Of a stretch of 64,000 nt of DNA, positions 17,711-26,192 are shown piece by piece. A model generated the notes under the pieces. That model did no database searches. It was given only the letters and a program-made list of their open reading frames with translations, and had not been told where the DNA came from. This stretch comes from Bacteroidales bacterium (GTDB taxonomy: Bacteria > Bacteroidota > Bacteroidia > Bacteroidales > UBA10428), in the NCBI GenBank assembly GCA_035299085.1, contig DATGXG010000045.1:186001-250000 (forward strand), written 5' to 3'. Every line of letters begins with the position of its first letter. Position 1 is the first letter of the stretch. Position numbers and translations under genes: made by a program.

Positions 17711-18726
17711 AAACAATCAGCATCAACACTCCATCGGGACAATCACAAATCCTGATAGGAGAATCCCTGAAAAATGTCAGGGACTATTTGCCCCCCGGTA
17801 AAACCATTATCATCACTGATGACAACATAAGAAACCTGTATGGCAAGGAATTTCCTGATTGTCCTGTCATTTCAATCGGCCTCGGTGAGAAAAACAAAAC
17901 ACTGGGCACCCTGGAATATATATTTACTGAACTTATAAAGTATGAAGCCGATCGTTCTTCCTTTATTCTCATTATAGGAGGTGGGATCGTCTGCGATGTG
18001 GGTGGCTTTGCCGCGTCGGTATTCATGAGGGGGCTGAATTACGGTTTTGTGTCCACTACCCTTCTGTCACAGGTTGACGCCAGTGTTGGTGGTAAAAACG
18101 GCGTTAATTTTTTGGGCTACAAAAACATGGTTGGCGTCTTCAGTCAGCCCCTTTTTGTATTCGTTGATGTTACAATGCTTCAAACCCTGAATCAGAGAGA
18201 ATTTGTTTCTGGTTTTGCAGAAATTATAAAAGCTGCAGCTATCCGAAATGAGTCTCTCTTCACTTATCTTGAAGAAAATGTTGATAAAGCGCTGGCAAAA
18301 GATCCCGGAACACTTGAAAGAATAATCTTTGAATCCGTTCAGATTAAGGCATCCGTGGTGGAAGCCGATGAAAAAGAAAAAGGAGAACGCAAAATATTGA
18401 ATTTTGGTCATACATTTGCGCATTCTATTGAACACTTAACAGGCATGTTACATGGCGAAGCTGTGAGTATCGGAATGAAACTGGCGGCTGATCTGTCAGT
18501 TTCTCTCGGACTTTTAAGGCAGGATGAATGTGACCGCCTTAATCGTTTGATCAGAAAATTCGGTCTTCCTCTGGAATCTGAAATAAATAACCTTGCATTG
18601 GTTGAAGCAATGAAGAAAGATAAGAAAAGACAGGGGGATCACCTGAATATGGTCTTCCTCGACCGGATCGGAAATGCAGTGATTAAACCCGTATCTATTA
18701 ACCAACTTGAAAAGATCTATTTATGA
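17707..18726 (+). CDS. aroB: 3-Dehydroquinate synthase
   Basis: Second shikimate pathway enzyme, 339 residues, slightly shorter than typical. It shows the NAD-binding 'IGGGIVCDVGGFAASVFMRG', the substrate loop 'TTLLSQVDASVGGKNGVNF', and metal ligands in FAEIIKAAAI (Glu) and FGHTFAHSIEH (two His). It overlaps its neighbours on both sides by 4 bases (ATGA), consistent with one tightly coupled operon. Confidence 0.95.
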   Translation: MKTISINTPSGQSQILIGESLKNVRDYLPPGKTIIITDDNIRNLYGKEFPDCPVISIGLGEKNKTLGTLEYIFTELIKYEADRSSFILIIGGGIVCDVGGFAASVFMRGLNYGFVSTTLLSQVDASVGGKNGVNFLGYKNMVGVFSQPLFVFVDVTMLQTLNQREFVSGFAEIIKAAAIRNESLFTYLEENVDKALAKDPGTLERIIFESVQIKASVVEADEKEKGERKILNFGHTFAHSIEHLTGMLHGEAVSIGMKLAADLSVSLGLLRQDECDRLNRLIRKFGLPLESEINNLALVEAMKKDKKRQGDHLNMVFLDRIGNAVIKPVSINQLEKIYL

Positions 18727-19361
18727 TTTGTGCGAGCATTATTGAAAAGGATGTCGAAAAATGCCTTGAGGCTGTCGGTAAAGTAGAGGTTGCTGAGATC
18801 AGGATCGATCTCACTGGCTTTACTATCGAAGAAATAAAAAAGGTCTTCTCAGTCCGTAAAAAAATCATTGCCACCTGCCGTCCCGGAAAAATAAAGGATC
18901 AAAGCCGCCTGGAACTTCTTAAAACAGCCATTGAAGCAGGCGCCACCTACGTGGATATTGAATTTGAATCATCTGATATCTACAGGAACGAGATTATCGA
19001 TTTCGCTCACCATCACCAGTGTGATGTAATCATATCCTATCATAATTATGACAGGACACCCGAGTTGGATGAACTTGAGAAAATTGTTGAAAAATGTTAT
19101 GCCATGGGAGCAGACCTGGCCAAAGTAGCCACACATATCAACGTGAACAGGGACAATTCAAAAATTTTATCTCTTTACAAAGCTCCGGGTCGGCTGGTTG
19201 CAATAGGTATGGGCGATCTGGGCAGGATCAGCCGTATAGTGGCGCCTTTCCTGGGTGCCGAGTTCACATATGCTTCTTTAAATGACGGTTCAGCAACTGC
19301 CCCGGGTCAAATAAGCTATGAAAAACTGAACCAGTTCATCCTTGAGATACAGCAAATCTGA
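18723..19361 (+). CDS. aroD: 3-Dehydroquinate dehydratase, type I
   Basis: Third shikimate pathway step through a Schiff-base mechanism, 212 residues. The fold is the class I aldolase-like barrel. Catalytic His107 is in ISYHNYDRTP and the Schiff-base Lys134 is in GADLAKVATH; the C-terminal loop 'SLNDGSATAPGQISYEKL' matches the family. The gene is shorter than E. coli aroD but typical of the compact Bacteroidota form. It overlaps aroB by 4 bases and is followed by aroC after 4 bases. Confidence 0.94.
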   Translation: MICASIIEKDVEKCLEAVGKVEVAEIRIDLTGFTIEEIKKVFSVRKKIIATCRPGKIKDQSRLELLKTAIEAGATYVDIEFESSDIYRNEIIDFAHHHQCDVIISYHNYDRTPELDELEKIVEKCYAMGADLAKVATHINVNRDNSKILSLYKAPGRLVAIGMGDLGRISRIVAPFLGAEFTYASLNDGSATAPGQISYEKLNQFILEIQQI

Positions 19362-19365
19362 TGTC

Positions 19366-20367
19366 ATGAATACTTTTGGAACGGCTTTCAGAATTAGCAT
19401 ATTCGGTGAATCTCACGGCATAAATGTAGGTGTAACCATTGACGGCTGTCCTGCCGGTATACCACTTACTTTCAATGATTTTACTGATGATTTTAACCGA
19501 CGCAGAAGTGGTGGCAAGGGTACAACACCTCGGAAGGAAACCGATCTGCCACGTATTATTTCAGGCGTGTTTAATGATTTTACAACAGGTGCCCCATTGA
19601 CTATTATTTTCGATAACAATAATACGCGTTCACGCGATTATACCCAGCTCAGAGAGACACCCCGCCCCGGCCACGCCGATTTTGTGGCAATGAAAAAGTT
19701 TGGCGGATATGAAGATTACAGGGGTGGAGGTCATTTCTCAGGCCGGCTGACTCTTGGACTGGTTGCAGCCGGTGTTATTGCCAAAAAATTAATTGAACCG
19801 GTACAGGTGGAGGCAAAAATACTCGAGGTTGGTGGTATGACCGATATCGAAAAAGCAATTGACCTTGCTGTTGAGAAAAAAGATTCCATCGGAGGAATCA
19901 TAGAATGTGCAGCCTCTAATATGCCTGTAGCCCTCGGAGAGCCTTTTTTTGATTCAATTGAAGCCGTTCTGAGCCATATAATATTTTCAATTCCCGCCAT
20001 AAAAGGTGTTGAATTTGGTTCGGGGTTTTCTGCTGCCCGGATGTGGGGAAGCGAACATAACGACAAACTGATATCACCGGATGGCAAAACATCGACTAAC
20101 CATGCCGGAGGAATAAACGGAGGAATTTCAAACGGCAATGATCTTGTTTTCAGGGTGGCCGTTAAACCTACATCCAGCACACACCAGGTGCAAAGAACAG
20201 TTAATATTAAAACAGGAGAAATGATTGATCTCGAAATCGAAGGAAGACACGATACCTGCATAGCACTCCGCGTGCCCGTGGTGGTTGAAGCCGCAACTGC
20301 CATTGTCCTTGCGGATTTCATGCTGCAGGAACAGAGGGTGGGAAGAAGAGTAAGGAGTAAGGAGTAA
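19366..20367 (+). CDS. aroC: Chorismate synthase
   Basis: Last step to chorismate (FMN-dependent), 333 residues from the ATG at 19366 (MNTFGTAFRISIFGESHG), which matches the family N-terminus better than an in-frame ATG at 19342 inside aroD. Family motifs GESHG, RRRSGGKGTTPRKE, 'TRSRDYTQLRETPRPGHADF' and GGHFSGR are present. The C-terminus runs into a heptanucleotide array: the last residues VRSKE and the TAA stop are encoded by TAAGGAG repeat units, so the native end appears replaced or extended. The window has no aroA, aroE or aroK, so the pathway is completed elsewhere. Confidence 0.94.
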   Translation: MNTFGTAFRISIFGESHGINVGVTIDGCPAGIPLTFNDFTDDFNRRRSGGKGTTPRKETDLPRIISGVFNDFTTGAPLTIIFDNNNTRSRDYTQLRETPRPGHADFVAMKKFGGYEDYRGGGHFSGRLTLGLVAAGVIAKKLIEPVQVEAKILEVGGMTDIEKAIDLAVEKKDSIGGIIECAASNMPVALGEPFFDSIEAVLSHIIFSIPAIKGVEFGSGFSAARMWGSEHNDKLISPDGKTSTNHAGGINGGISNGNDLVFRVAVKPTSSTHQVQRTVNIKTGEMIDLEIEGRHDTCIALRVPVVVEAATAIVLADFMLQEQRVGRRVRSKE

Positions 20368-20396
20368 GGAGTAAGAGGTAAGGAGTAAGGCGTAAG
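20351..20396 (+). repeat. Heptanucleotide array TAAGGAG at the aroC 3' end
   Basis: Six 7-base units (TAAGGAG, with TAAGAGG and TAAGGCG variants) run from 20351 to 20392, plus a partial unit. TAA occurs in each of the three frames within the first three units; the third one (20365-20367) is the aroC stop codon. Same design as the uvrA array but a different unit sequence. Confidence 0.9.
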
Positions 20397-20422
20397 TAAA
20401 TGTGAGAGGTGACACAATCTTA

Positions 20423-20487
20423 TAGGTCCATAAAGTCCCTAAGGTCCCTAAAGTCCCTAAAATTATTAGACTAACAGACTAACAGAC
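20423..20487 (+). repeat. Nonanucleotide and octanucleotide direct repeats before tyrA
   Basis: Units TAAAGTCCC, TAAGGTCCC and TAAAGTCCC (period 9, 20431-20457) are preceded by a related 8-base unit and followed by TAAAATTAT. Then come two copies of ACTAACAG (period 8). They fill most of the aroC-tyrA gap. The units again begin with TAA or TAG, but the period of 9 keeps one frame, unlike the other arrays. Confidence 0.8.
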
Positions 20488-20492
20488 AAAAA

Positions 20493-21266
20493 ATGAAAAT
20501 TCTCGTTCTTGGTGCAGGTAAGATGGGTTCATGGCTTATTGAATCTCTTTGCCTGGATTATGAAGTGGCTGCTTTTGACAATGACCTGTCGCGTTTAAAA
20601 TACTTTTTCAACACAGTTAAGCTAGTTTCTTATGAAGAAATCAGAGAATTTAACCCTGATCTTGTGATCAACGCCGTAAACCTTCAGCTTACGGTTCCGG
20701 TGTTCAGGGAGGTTCTGCCCTACCTCAGTAAAGATTGTATCCTTGCAGATATCACATCGGTAAAAAACGGGTTAAGGAAATTCTACCCGGAAACAGGAAG
20801 AAGATTTGTTTCCACTCACCCGATGTTCGGTCCTACTTTCGCAAATCTGAGAGATCTTTCAGGACAAAGTGCCATCATAATAGGCGAATCGGATAGTGAA
20901 GGAAAGGCTTTTTTCAGGAATTTCTTTGAATCGTTTAATCTGCGGATATTTGAATATACTTTTCTTGAGCATGATGAGACGATAGCCTATTCCCTTTCGA
21001 TTCCATTCGCTTCAACAATGGTATTTGCCGCCTGCATGAAAAAACAGGAGGCGCCGGGAACTACATTCAGAAAGCATTTTGAAATTGCCAAAGGACTTTT
21101 CTCAGAAGATGATTTTCTTTTGTCAGAAGTTCTTTTCAGTCCTTTTACTCTTGAACAACTTGAAAAAATTAGCGACAGGCTTGATTATCTCCGCGACATT
21201 GTTAAGGAAAAGGATGAAATCAAATTGAGAGAGTTTTTAAATCAACTCAGGAGGAATATACATTAA
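20493..21266 (+). CDS. tyrA: Prephenate dehydrogenase
   Basis: NAD(P)-dependent conversion of prephenate to 4-hydroxyphenylpyruvate for Tyr synthesis, 257 residues. The N-terminal Rossmann domain has GAGKMGSWL at residues 7-15, followed by NAVNLQ and ADITSVKNGL. The conserved STHPMFGP carries the catalytic His, and the helical C-terminal domain includes 'LEHDETIAYSLSIPFAS'. No ACT domain is fused. It is the last gene of the aromatic operon, behind a 125-base repeat-filled gap, so it may be partly uncoupled from aroC. Confidence 0.92.
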   Translation: MKILVLGAGKMGSWLIESLCLDYEVAAFDNDLSRLKYFFNTVKLVSYEEIREFNPDLVINAVNLQLTVPVFREVLPYLSKDCILADITSVKNGLRKFYPETGRRFVSTHPMFGPTFANLRDLSGQSAIIIGESDSEGKAFFRNFFESFNLRIFEYTFLEHDETIAYSLSIPFASTMVFAACMKKQEAPGTTFRKHFEIAKGLFSEDDFLLSEVLFSPFTLEQLEKISDRLDYLRDIVKEKDEIKLREFLNQLRRNIH

Positions 21267-21275
21267 TATATGAAA

Positions 21276-21477
21276 CGTCATTGCGAGGAGCGTGAAGATT
21301 AATGATTATTGCAGTAAGTATCGCGACGAAGCAATCTGTTAGCACAGGCAGGACATTGCCAAGAGTACAAGCATTGATCAGAAGGTTGTTGCAGCGCTCT
21401 GCCTGTTCGGGCAGATTGCTTCGTCGACAATAATTTTTGATATAATCTAAGGATTCGTCAAGCTCCTCGCAATGACG
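21276..21477. mobile_element. MITE/REP-like nested palindromic element
   Basis: Outer inverted repeats CGTCATTGCGAGGAGC (21276-21291) and GCTCCTCGCAATGACG (21462-21477) are perfect over 16 bases. A second pair, GACGAAGCAATCTG (21325-21338) with CAGATTGCTTCGTC (21412-21425), is perfect over 14. A third, ACAGGCAG with CTGCCTGT, lies further in. The roughly 200-base unit carries no gene. Similar 'cattgcgaggagc ... gaagcaatct' palindromes occur in many unrelated bacterial genomes from my general knowledge. It fills almost the whole convergent gap between tyrA and the TPR gene and could also act as a two-way terminator. Confidence 0.85.
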
Positions 21478-21486
21478 CGCTGGCAC

Positions 21487-22701
21487 TCACTGGCAGTTTT
21501 CCAAAACTAATTTCACTGCATCTGTATTGCCCATGGCCTGGGCTCTTCGAAGGCTTGAACAACCATTCTGTGCATCACCTGTCTTGATTGCCGCCAATCC
21601 GTGGTACATCCATGTTTCCGAATCTTCAGCATTCAGATCAAGTGACATGGACAGATCACTGACTGCATATTTATAGGTATTCGTTTTCAGGTAAGTCTTT
21701 CCCCGTGCCTTAAAATATTGTGCATTGTTAGGGTCTTCTTTCAAATTGCGGTTAAAGCATTTCAATGCATTGATATAATCGCCAGCCGAATAGTAATAAC
21801 CACCGCATACGTAAACGGCATGCAAATCGTCATCGAAATATTTCAGATAAACCTGCATATCCTTAACAGCAGCATCCCAGTTGGACAAACCGGCGTTGGC
21901 TTCTGCCCTTTTCAGGTAAGTCTCAAAATCTGAAGGATCATCCTTAAGCACCCGGTTAAAATCAGATACAGCTTCTTTAAACCGTCCCAGGTATATATTG
22001 GCCTTACCTCTGCCGGCATATGCCTCGGTCAGCATTTTGTCTTTGCTTATTGCTGACGAATAATCTCCGGCGGCAGCACCAAAATTTGATTGCTTTATGA
22101 AAGCATTTGCCCTGGCCAGCAAAACCATTGTATTCGCAGGATCTTTACTAAGAGCCTTATCCAGAATAGAGATTGCCTGGTCAACATTCCTTTTTCTTAA
22201 ATAATATCTTGCATCAGCAACCGATTTCTCCGAATCATTATACCACTCATTCTGCCATAGATTCTGCCATTCGGCACTTTCCTGGATACGATTAAAAGCA
22301 GGATCCTTTTTAATACTGTCCTCTTCGATTCTGAACGCTGATCCAAGATGATCCTTCAAACAGGATACAGCTTTCACGACATCGCCCTGCAGGGCATAAA
22401 CCCGTGCCAGAGAAAAATCTGCAACTCCAGGGTTAATTTCATTAGCCTCGTTGTAATCTTTGATTGCCTGTTCAGGGTCGTTCAATTTCAGAAATGCATC
22501 ACCCCTGTGAATAAATAGCCTCTCATCTGCATTATCACGTGAAATTGCCATTGACAGGTTTTCAACTGCTTTATTATAGTCGCCTTTCTTAAGACTGGCA
22601 TTTCCGGCCAGATACATTTCATCAGGTGACTGCGCGAAAAGTCCGGAAGCATATAACATGCCTGCGGTTAAAAGAAAAAGAGGAGTAAGACTCTTCTTCA
22701 T
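21487..22701 (-). CDS. Exported tetratricopeptide repeat protein
   Basis: 404 residues from the ATG at 22701 (MKKSLTPLFLLTAG), which gives a clean signal peptide ending near LFAQ. A longer frame from 22800 would overlap the preceding gene and bury the signal. About ten TPR units follow (for example AGNASLKKGDYNKAVENLSMA, 'AYAGRGKANIYLGRFKEAVSDFNRVL', 'AQYFKARGKTYLKTNTYKYAV'). TPR proteins act as protein-protein scaffolds. Its position 1 base after a T9SS type-B protein gene suggests one operon and possibly a partner role in secretion or surface assembly, which is inference. Confidence 0.85.
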   Translation of the reverse strand: MKKSLTPLFLLTAGMLYASGLFAQSPDEMYLAGNASLKKGDYNKAVENLSMAISRDNADERLFIHRGDAFLKLNDPEQAIKDYNEANEINPGVADFSLARVYALQGDVVKAVSCLKDHLGSAFRIEEDSIKKDPAFNRIQESAEWQNLWQNEWYNDSEKSVADARYYLRKRNVDQAISILDKALSKDPANTMVLLARANAFIKQSNFGAAAGDYSSAISKDKMLTEAYAGRGKANIYLGRFKEAVSDFNRVLKDDPSDFETYLKRAEANAGLSNWDAAVKDMQVYLKYFDDDLHAVYVCGGYYYSAGDYINALKCFNRNLKEDPNNAQYFKARGKTYLKTNTYKYAVSDLSMSLDLNAEDSETWMYHGLAAIKTGDAQNGCSSLRRAQAMGNTDAVKLVLENCQ

Positions 22702-22702
22702 T

Positions 22703-25330
22703 TTATTTGGTAACCGGTTGAGCATTGCCATCAGCATATAAATGGATAAATCCTGTAAGTGTTCGTATTTCTGTGCCACTGATCCGTGGCTCATACACAT
22801 CGCATATATAATAATATACCCCTGATTTAAGCCTTGTATCAGTGTTTTTCAGTGTTCCCTCCCAGTTAATGTCCGGATCAGCTGTCTCAAATACCAATTG
22901 CCCGTACCGGTTGAAAATCTTCATATCCACTTTTTCTATAACATGATTGAGGTTGATTGAAGTGTATACATCGTTGATTCCGTCATTATTGGGTGTAAAT
23001 ACATTCGGAAGACTGTACAAGGTACATTGGTCTACACATATTACAGTGGAACGTGCACTTTCATTCCCGAATGAATCGATTGCAGTAACCGCATAACAGG
23101 CTGCAAGTGACATACCTTCAGTGAAGTGATGTTCAAAAATCGTATCAGTGGCCGGCGCAACAGTGGCTATAGTATCCATGGCTGCATCCAACGCGGAGGA
23201 ATAATAAATCTTATATTTAACTGCATCGTTTGAACAACTCTTATTGGGGTTTGTCCATCTCAGAACATTCATAGCATTGCTGTCACACATCGACTGAACA
23301 TAAAGATACGGGGCACACGGCGGAGTAACATCCACAGCAGCTGCAGAATTGATATGAGACATGTTTGAATTACGGTAAATCACACTATCGATCGGGCGCC
23401 ATCCTATACTTTTAGCCTGGTAATAATAGGTTACCCCGTTTCTAAGACCCTGGTCCACGTATACATTTCTGTCTACCATGGAAAGCGAATCATAAGGAAG
23501 CGCAGGATCGGTGCTTCTGTAAATCACATACTGGTTGTTTATCCAGGGAGCCTTTTTGCGTATGTTCAGAGTAATCTGGTTGTCATCCGACTGTATATCC
23601 AGGTAAAGCGATGAGGCCGTTTCATTTTCACCCGGTCGCATTTCAAAACGGTTACCAGGAGTGTTGTTGAACATTTTTACCGTGTAATAATACGGGAAAA
23701 TGGTAGTATTTAAGGGTGAATCGATAAAAAAAGTATCCAGTAAGTCCGAGGTAGGAATTGAACCAACAAGTTGGAAGTCATTCCCATTGCCGGTCGAGGA
23801 TCTGTAAACTTCAAAAACATAAGGACCCGGAGCCTGTGTAACGTCAAAATTGCGAGGTTTTGCCCACGAAACATAAATACTTCCATTCGTCTGGCTTACA
23901 CCGGTTACACTTACGTTCATGAGAGACGGGAATCCCGGTACAAGTGAATTACATGTTTCCTGTGAAGCGATGCTTTCAGAGCCGTCAGGATACCAGGCAG
24001 TAACAATGTAACAGTAATCGATTCCCTGGACAAGTCCTTCACCATTATTATCATCCACATAAACAGTATCTGAAGGATTTTTAATGGCCGCTATTTTTAC
24101 ATAACCTGTGGATGAAGGAACGCCAGTGGTACAACTATCTGGTGTGTAACCTGTACTGCCTTCATGCCTGTAAATGTAGTACCCGGCTACATTACCGCAA
24201 AGGCTCTGATTCCAGTTCAGCGTTATCTGGTTGCTTGTGGCTGCTGTGGTGACATTCTGAACCGGGGGTGCCAGAACACGAATTGTAAAATTATCGATAT
24301 CCACCAATTGAATATCCGGGCCGAAGTCCTCACTTTTAACAGTTAATTGCCAGGGTTGCTTTCGGATATGATCACAATTCGTTTGCCATTTGAAGTTGGA
24401 AGTTGAAAAACCTCTTCCTTTTGCAACTCTTTGAAATGTTGCCGGAGACGAGGTAATGGCAAAAGGTCCTCCTGTCATCATCTGATGTACCGAATCATTG
24501 TCCGCATCGAGTGTTGTGATTTGCAGTTCAACCAGGTCACCTGCAACCACACAGCGGTTTGGCAATGCAGGATTGACAGGCGGATTATTATCGGTCTGGT
24601 AAACGTTAATCTGCATGTCGCGGGTAATATTCCCGATTTTAACTCCGTAACGCCACTCTTCGATGTTAATGGCCACATTGTATTTGCCGGTATCAACAGG
24701 CGTAAACCAAACAAGGTCTCCTACAACAGGATCCACATAAATGGTATCACTGCTTTTGGGAATCTGGTAATCGGCGATTGGCCGCCCGTCCTGTTCTGTA
24801 CACACCGTCATTTTATAAGACAGGCTGTCACCATCCGGATCGTAGGCTGCCGGGTTATGTATGAAAAGGTGGCCGACTGCGGCTTTATCAATAGGGAAAT
24901 TCAAGAGTTCCGGTGAGCTGTTCTTACCTATCTCAGGACTGATTACAAGTGTGGTTTTTATTGAAAAGATTACATTAACGGAGTTCGGGATATTGTTAAT
25001 CCCGTAATTCCGGTTTGGATCCTGCATGAGGATCTCATATACGCCCGGCCCAGGAAACGTATGGGTAGTGATGTACTTATTGTGGAAATAATCATTAGGC
25101 AGGAGAACTTTATTTTCACCGCGGTCAACCATTGATGAAGTGTTGTCGCCCCAGTTAACAAGCAATTGCTGTCTGTCGGCTGCACTTTTGGTATAGGTAA
25201 ATGTTGTTACGGTCACCTTATAAGTATATCCTGAAATGAGTTCAAATGTAATCTGACCGGCCCTGTTGTGTGTGGCAAACATGTACAACGGAGTCAGGAT
25301 CAGGAGACAGGTTATAAAAAGCTTTTTCAT
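22703..25330 (-). CDS. Large secreted protein with T9SS type-B (gliding-motility-associated) C-terminal domain
   Basis: 875 residues with signal peptide (MKKLFITCLLILTPLYMFA). The N-terminal part has PKD-like beta domains (YDPDGDSLSYKMTV, DADNDSVHQM). The middle holds several fibronectin type III-like domains (ITLNWNQSLCGNVAGYYIYR, VSWAKPRNFD, VLRWTNPNKSC). The C-terminus is the typical type-B sorting domain: 'SLPNVFTPNNDGINDVY', FNRYGQLVFET, INWEGT, LKSGVYYYI and GFIHLY. Such proteins cross the outer membrane by the type IX system and may be linked to SprF-like partners. Its ligand is unknown. The TPR gene follows immediately. Confidence 0.9.
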   Translation of the reverse strand: MKKLFITCLLILTPLYMFATHNRAGQITFELISGYTYKVTVTTFTYTKSAADRQQLLVNWGDNTSSMVDRGENKVLLPNDYFHNKYITTHTFPGPGVYEILMQDPNRNYGINNIPNSVNVIFSIKTTLVISPEIGKNSSPELLNFPIDKAAVGHLFIHNPAAYDPDGDSLSYKMTVCTEQDGRPIADYQIPKSSDTIYVDPVVGDLVWFTPVDTGKYNVAINIEEWRYGVKIGNITRDMQINVYQTDNNPPVNPALPNRCVVAGDLVELQITTLDADNDSVHQMMTGGPFAITSSPATFQRVAKGRGFSTSNFKWQTNCDHIRKQPWQLTVKSEDFGPDIQLVDIDNFTIRVLAPPVQNVTTAATSNQITLNWNQSLCGNVAGYYIYRHEGSTGYTPDSCTTGVPSSTGYVKIAAIKNPSDTVYVDDNNGEGLVQGIDYCYIVTAWYPDGSESIASQETCNSLVPGFPSLMNVSVTGVSQTNGSIYVSWAKPRNFDVTQAPGPYVFEVYRSSTGNGNDFQLVGSIPTSDLLDTFFIDSPLNTTIFPYYYTVKMFNNTPGNRFEMRPGENETASSLYLDIQSDDNQITLNIRKKAPWINNQYVIYRSTDPALPYDSLSMVDRNVYVDQGLRNGVTYYYQAKSIGWRPIDSVIYRNSNMSHINSAAAVDVTPPCAPYLYVQSMCDSNAMNVLRWTNPNKSCSNDAVKYKIYYSSALDAAMDTIATVAPATDTIFEHHFTEGMSLAACYAVTAIDSFGNESARSTVICVDQCTLYSLPNVFTPNNDGINDVYTSINLNHVIEKVDMKIFNRYGQLVFETADPDINWEGTLKNTDTRLKSGVYYYICDVYEPRISGTEIRTLTGFIHLYADGNAQPVTK

Positions 25331-25366
25331 TATTACAAAGCTAACATTTCTGCTTGAGATTTTTAT

Positions 25367-25861
25367 TTATTCTTTGAGGGCCAGCACTGACTGCCGATTA
25401 TCCCAGTTAAAACTGAAGCCTTTTTCGACAGGTCCGTTGTTCACGATGACAAGGTTTGTCTGATCCATAAACAGGTCCAGTAACAGCATGTCATTTATTT
25501 CAAGATTTGCCTGTGGCACGGTGTCAAATTTCCCTGAAAAAGTAAGCCATATATATTCGTCGTCCAGCTGTTTGCCTTTATAATCGAGCTTTAGAGTGTC
25601 ATTATCAGCCACAAGGAAAAACCTGTATTTCATATAATGATTGATCAGATCAATTTCGGACGGCCTGAAGTCTGCGGAATCAACCGGTATAATATTTTTT
25701 TCAAAAAGATGAAAGAAAAGAAGGGTAAAGTCATTGGTATACATTTTATGAGTAACAGAAATTGACTTCTGCTGTTCATTAATCTCAATATTGGTGTAGG
25801 CCACATGCAACGGATGCATCCATACAGCAGCTGTAAGAATCAGAGAAGGTAAGAATGACAT
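25367..25861 (-). CDS. DUF6702-like exported protein
   Basis: 164 residues from the ATG at 25861 (MSFLPSLILTAAVWMHPLHVAYTN). I prefer this start to an in-frame upstream one at 25912 because the -7 box TAAATTTG at 25876-25883 would exclude the longer form. The segment MHPLHVAYTNIEINEQQKSISVTHKMYTNDF is typical of a Bacteroidota family (DUF6702) of periplasmic beta proteins with unknown function. A signal peptide or anchor covers residues 1-15. It lies 36 bases upstream of the T9SS protein gene and is probably in the same transcript. Confidence 0.75.
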   Translation of the reverse strand: MSFLPSLILTAAVWMHPLHVAYTNIEINEQQKSISVTHKMYTNDFTLLFFHLFEKNIIPVDSADFRPSEIDLINHYMKYRFFLVADNDTLKLDYKGKQLDDEYIWLTFSGKFDTVPQANLEINDMLLLDLFMDQTNLVIVNNGPVEKGFSFNWDNRQSVLALKE

Positions 25862-25875
25862 CTTCAGGTTTTGAG

Positions 25876-25883
25876 CAAATTTA
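25876..25883 (-). promoter_or_regulatory. -7 box of the DUF6702-like gene
   Basis: TAAATTTG on the minus strand matches TAnnTTTG, about 15 bases before the chosen ATG at 25861. No clear -33 box was found. Confidence 0.4.
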
Positions 25884-26162
25884 CAACAAAAATTATTCCG
25901 TTCCTTGACCACCGTTTAGTTGCTTTTATCAAAAATATCATGGTAATTGTCAAGTTATCAGAAGCGGATGTCTATTTTACTTTAATTTTATGCTTTTCAC
26001 ATTTATGAGGCTTGTTTCCTTTATTCTGCTCCTGCTTACTGTATTTACCCGGATCTTTTCCGTGTACCTGGAAGCACAGAGAAATTTTATTGGCGTAAAA
26101 ACCTGTATGTTAATAAAATTTGATAATGGTGAATTGTTCGATAATAGTTTTGCTGTGATCAT

Positions 26163-26170
26163 TAACTTTG
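26163..26170 (+). promoter_or_regulatory. -7 box at the start of the polysaccharide locus
   Basis: TAACTTTG matches TAnnTTTG and would start a transcript near 26177, ahead of the epimerase gene. TTTG at 26149-26152 is too close to be a normal -33 box. Confidence 0.4.
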
Positions 26171-26192
26171 GAAATATATTCTGAACCATATT

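Larger units (their letters stand above)
25862..26192. other. Divergent intergenic region with two predicted promoters
   Basis: This gap holds a minus-strand -7 box TAAATTTG (25876-25883) for the DUF6702-like gene and a plus-strand -7 box TAACTTTG (26163-26170) for the first gene of the polysaccharide locus. An open frame of 64 codons (25990-26184) has a hydrophobic start but would contain the second promoter box. I see no other structure. Confidence 0.5.

Noticed and set aside
22702-22800. N-terminal extension of the TPR protein
   Set aside because: It would overlap the T9SS protein gene and place the signal peptide inside the protein.
25990-26184. 64-codon plus-strand frame starting MLFTFMRLVSFILLLL
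   Set aside because: It has a hydrophobic start but contains the likely promoter box TAACTTTG near its end, has no recognisable domain and lies in a divergent promoter region; chance frame more likely.
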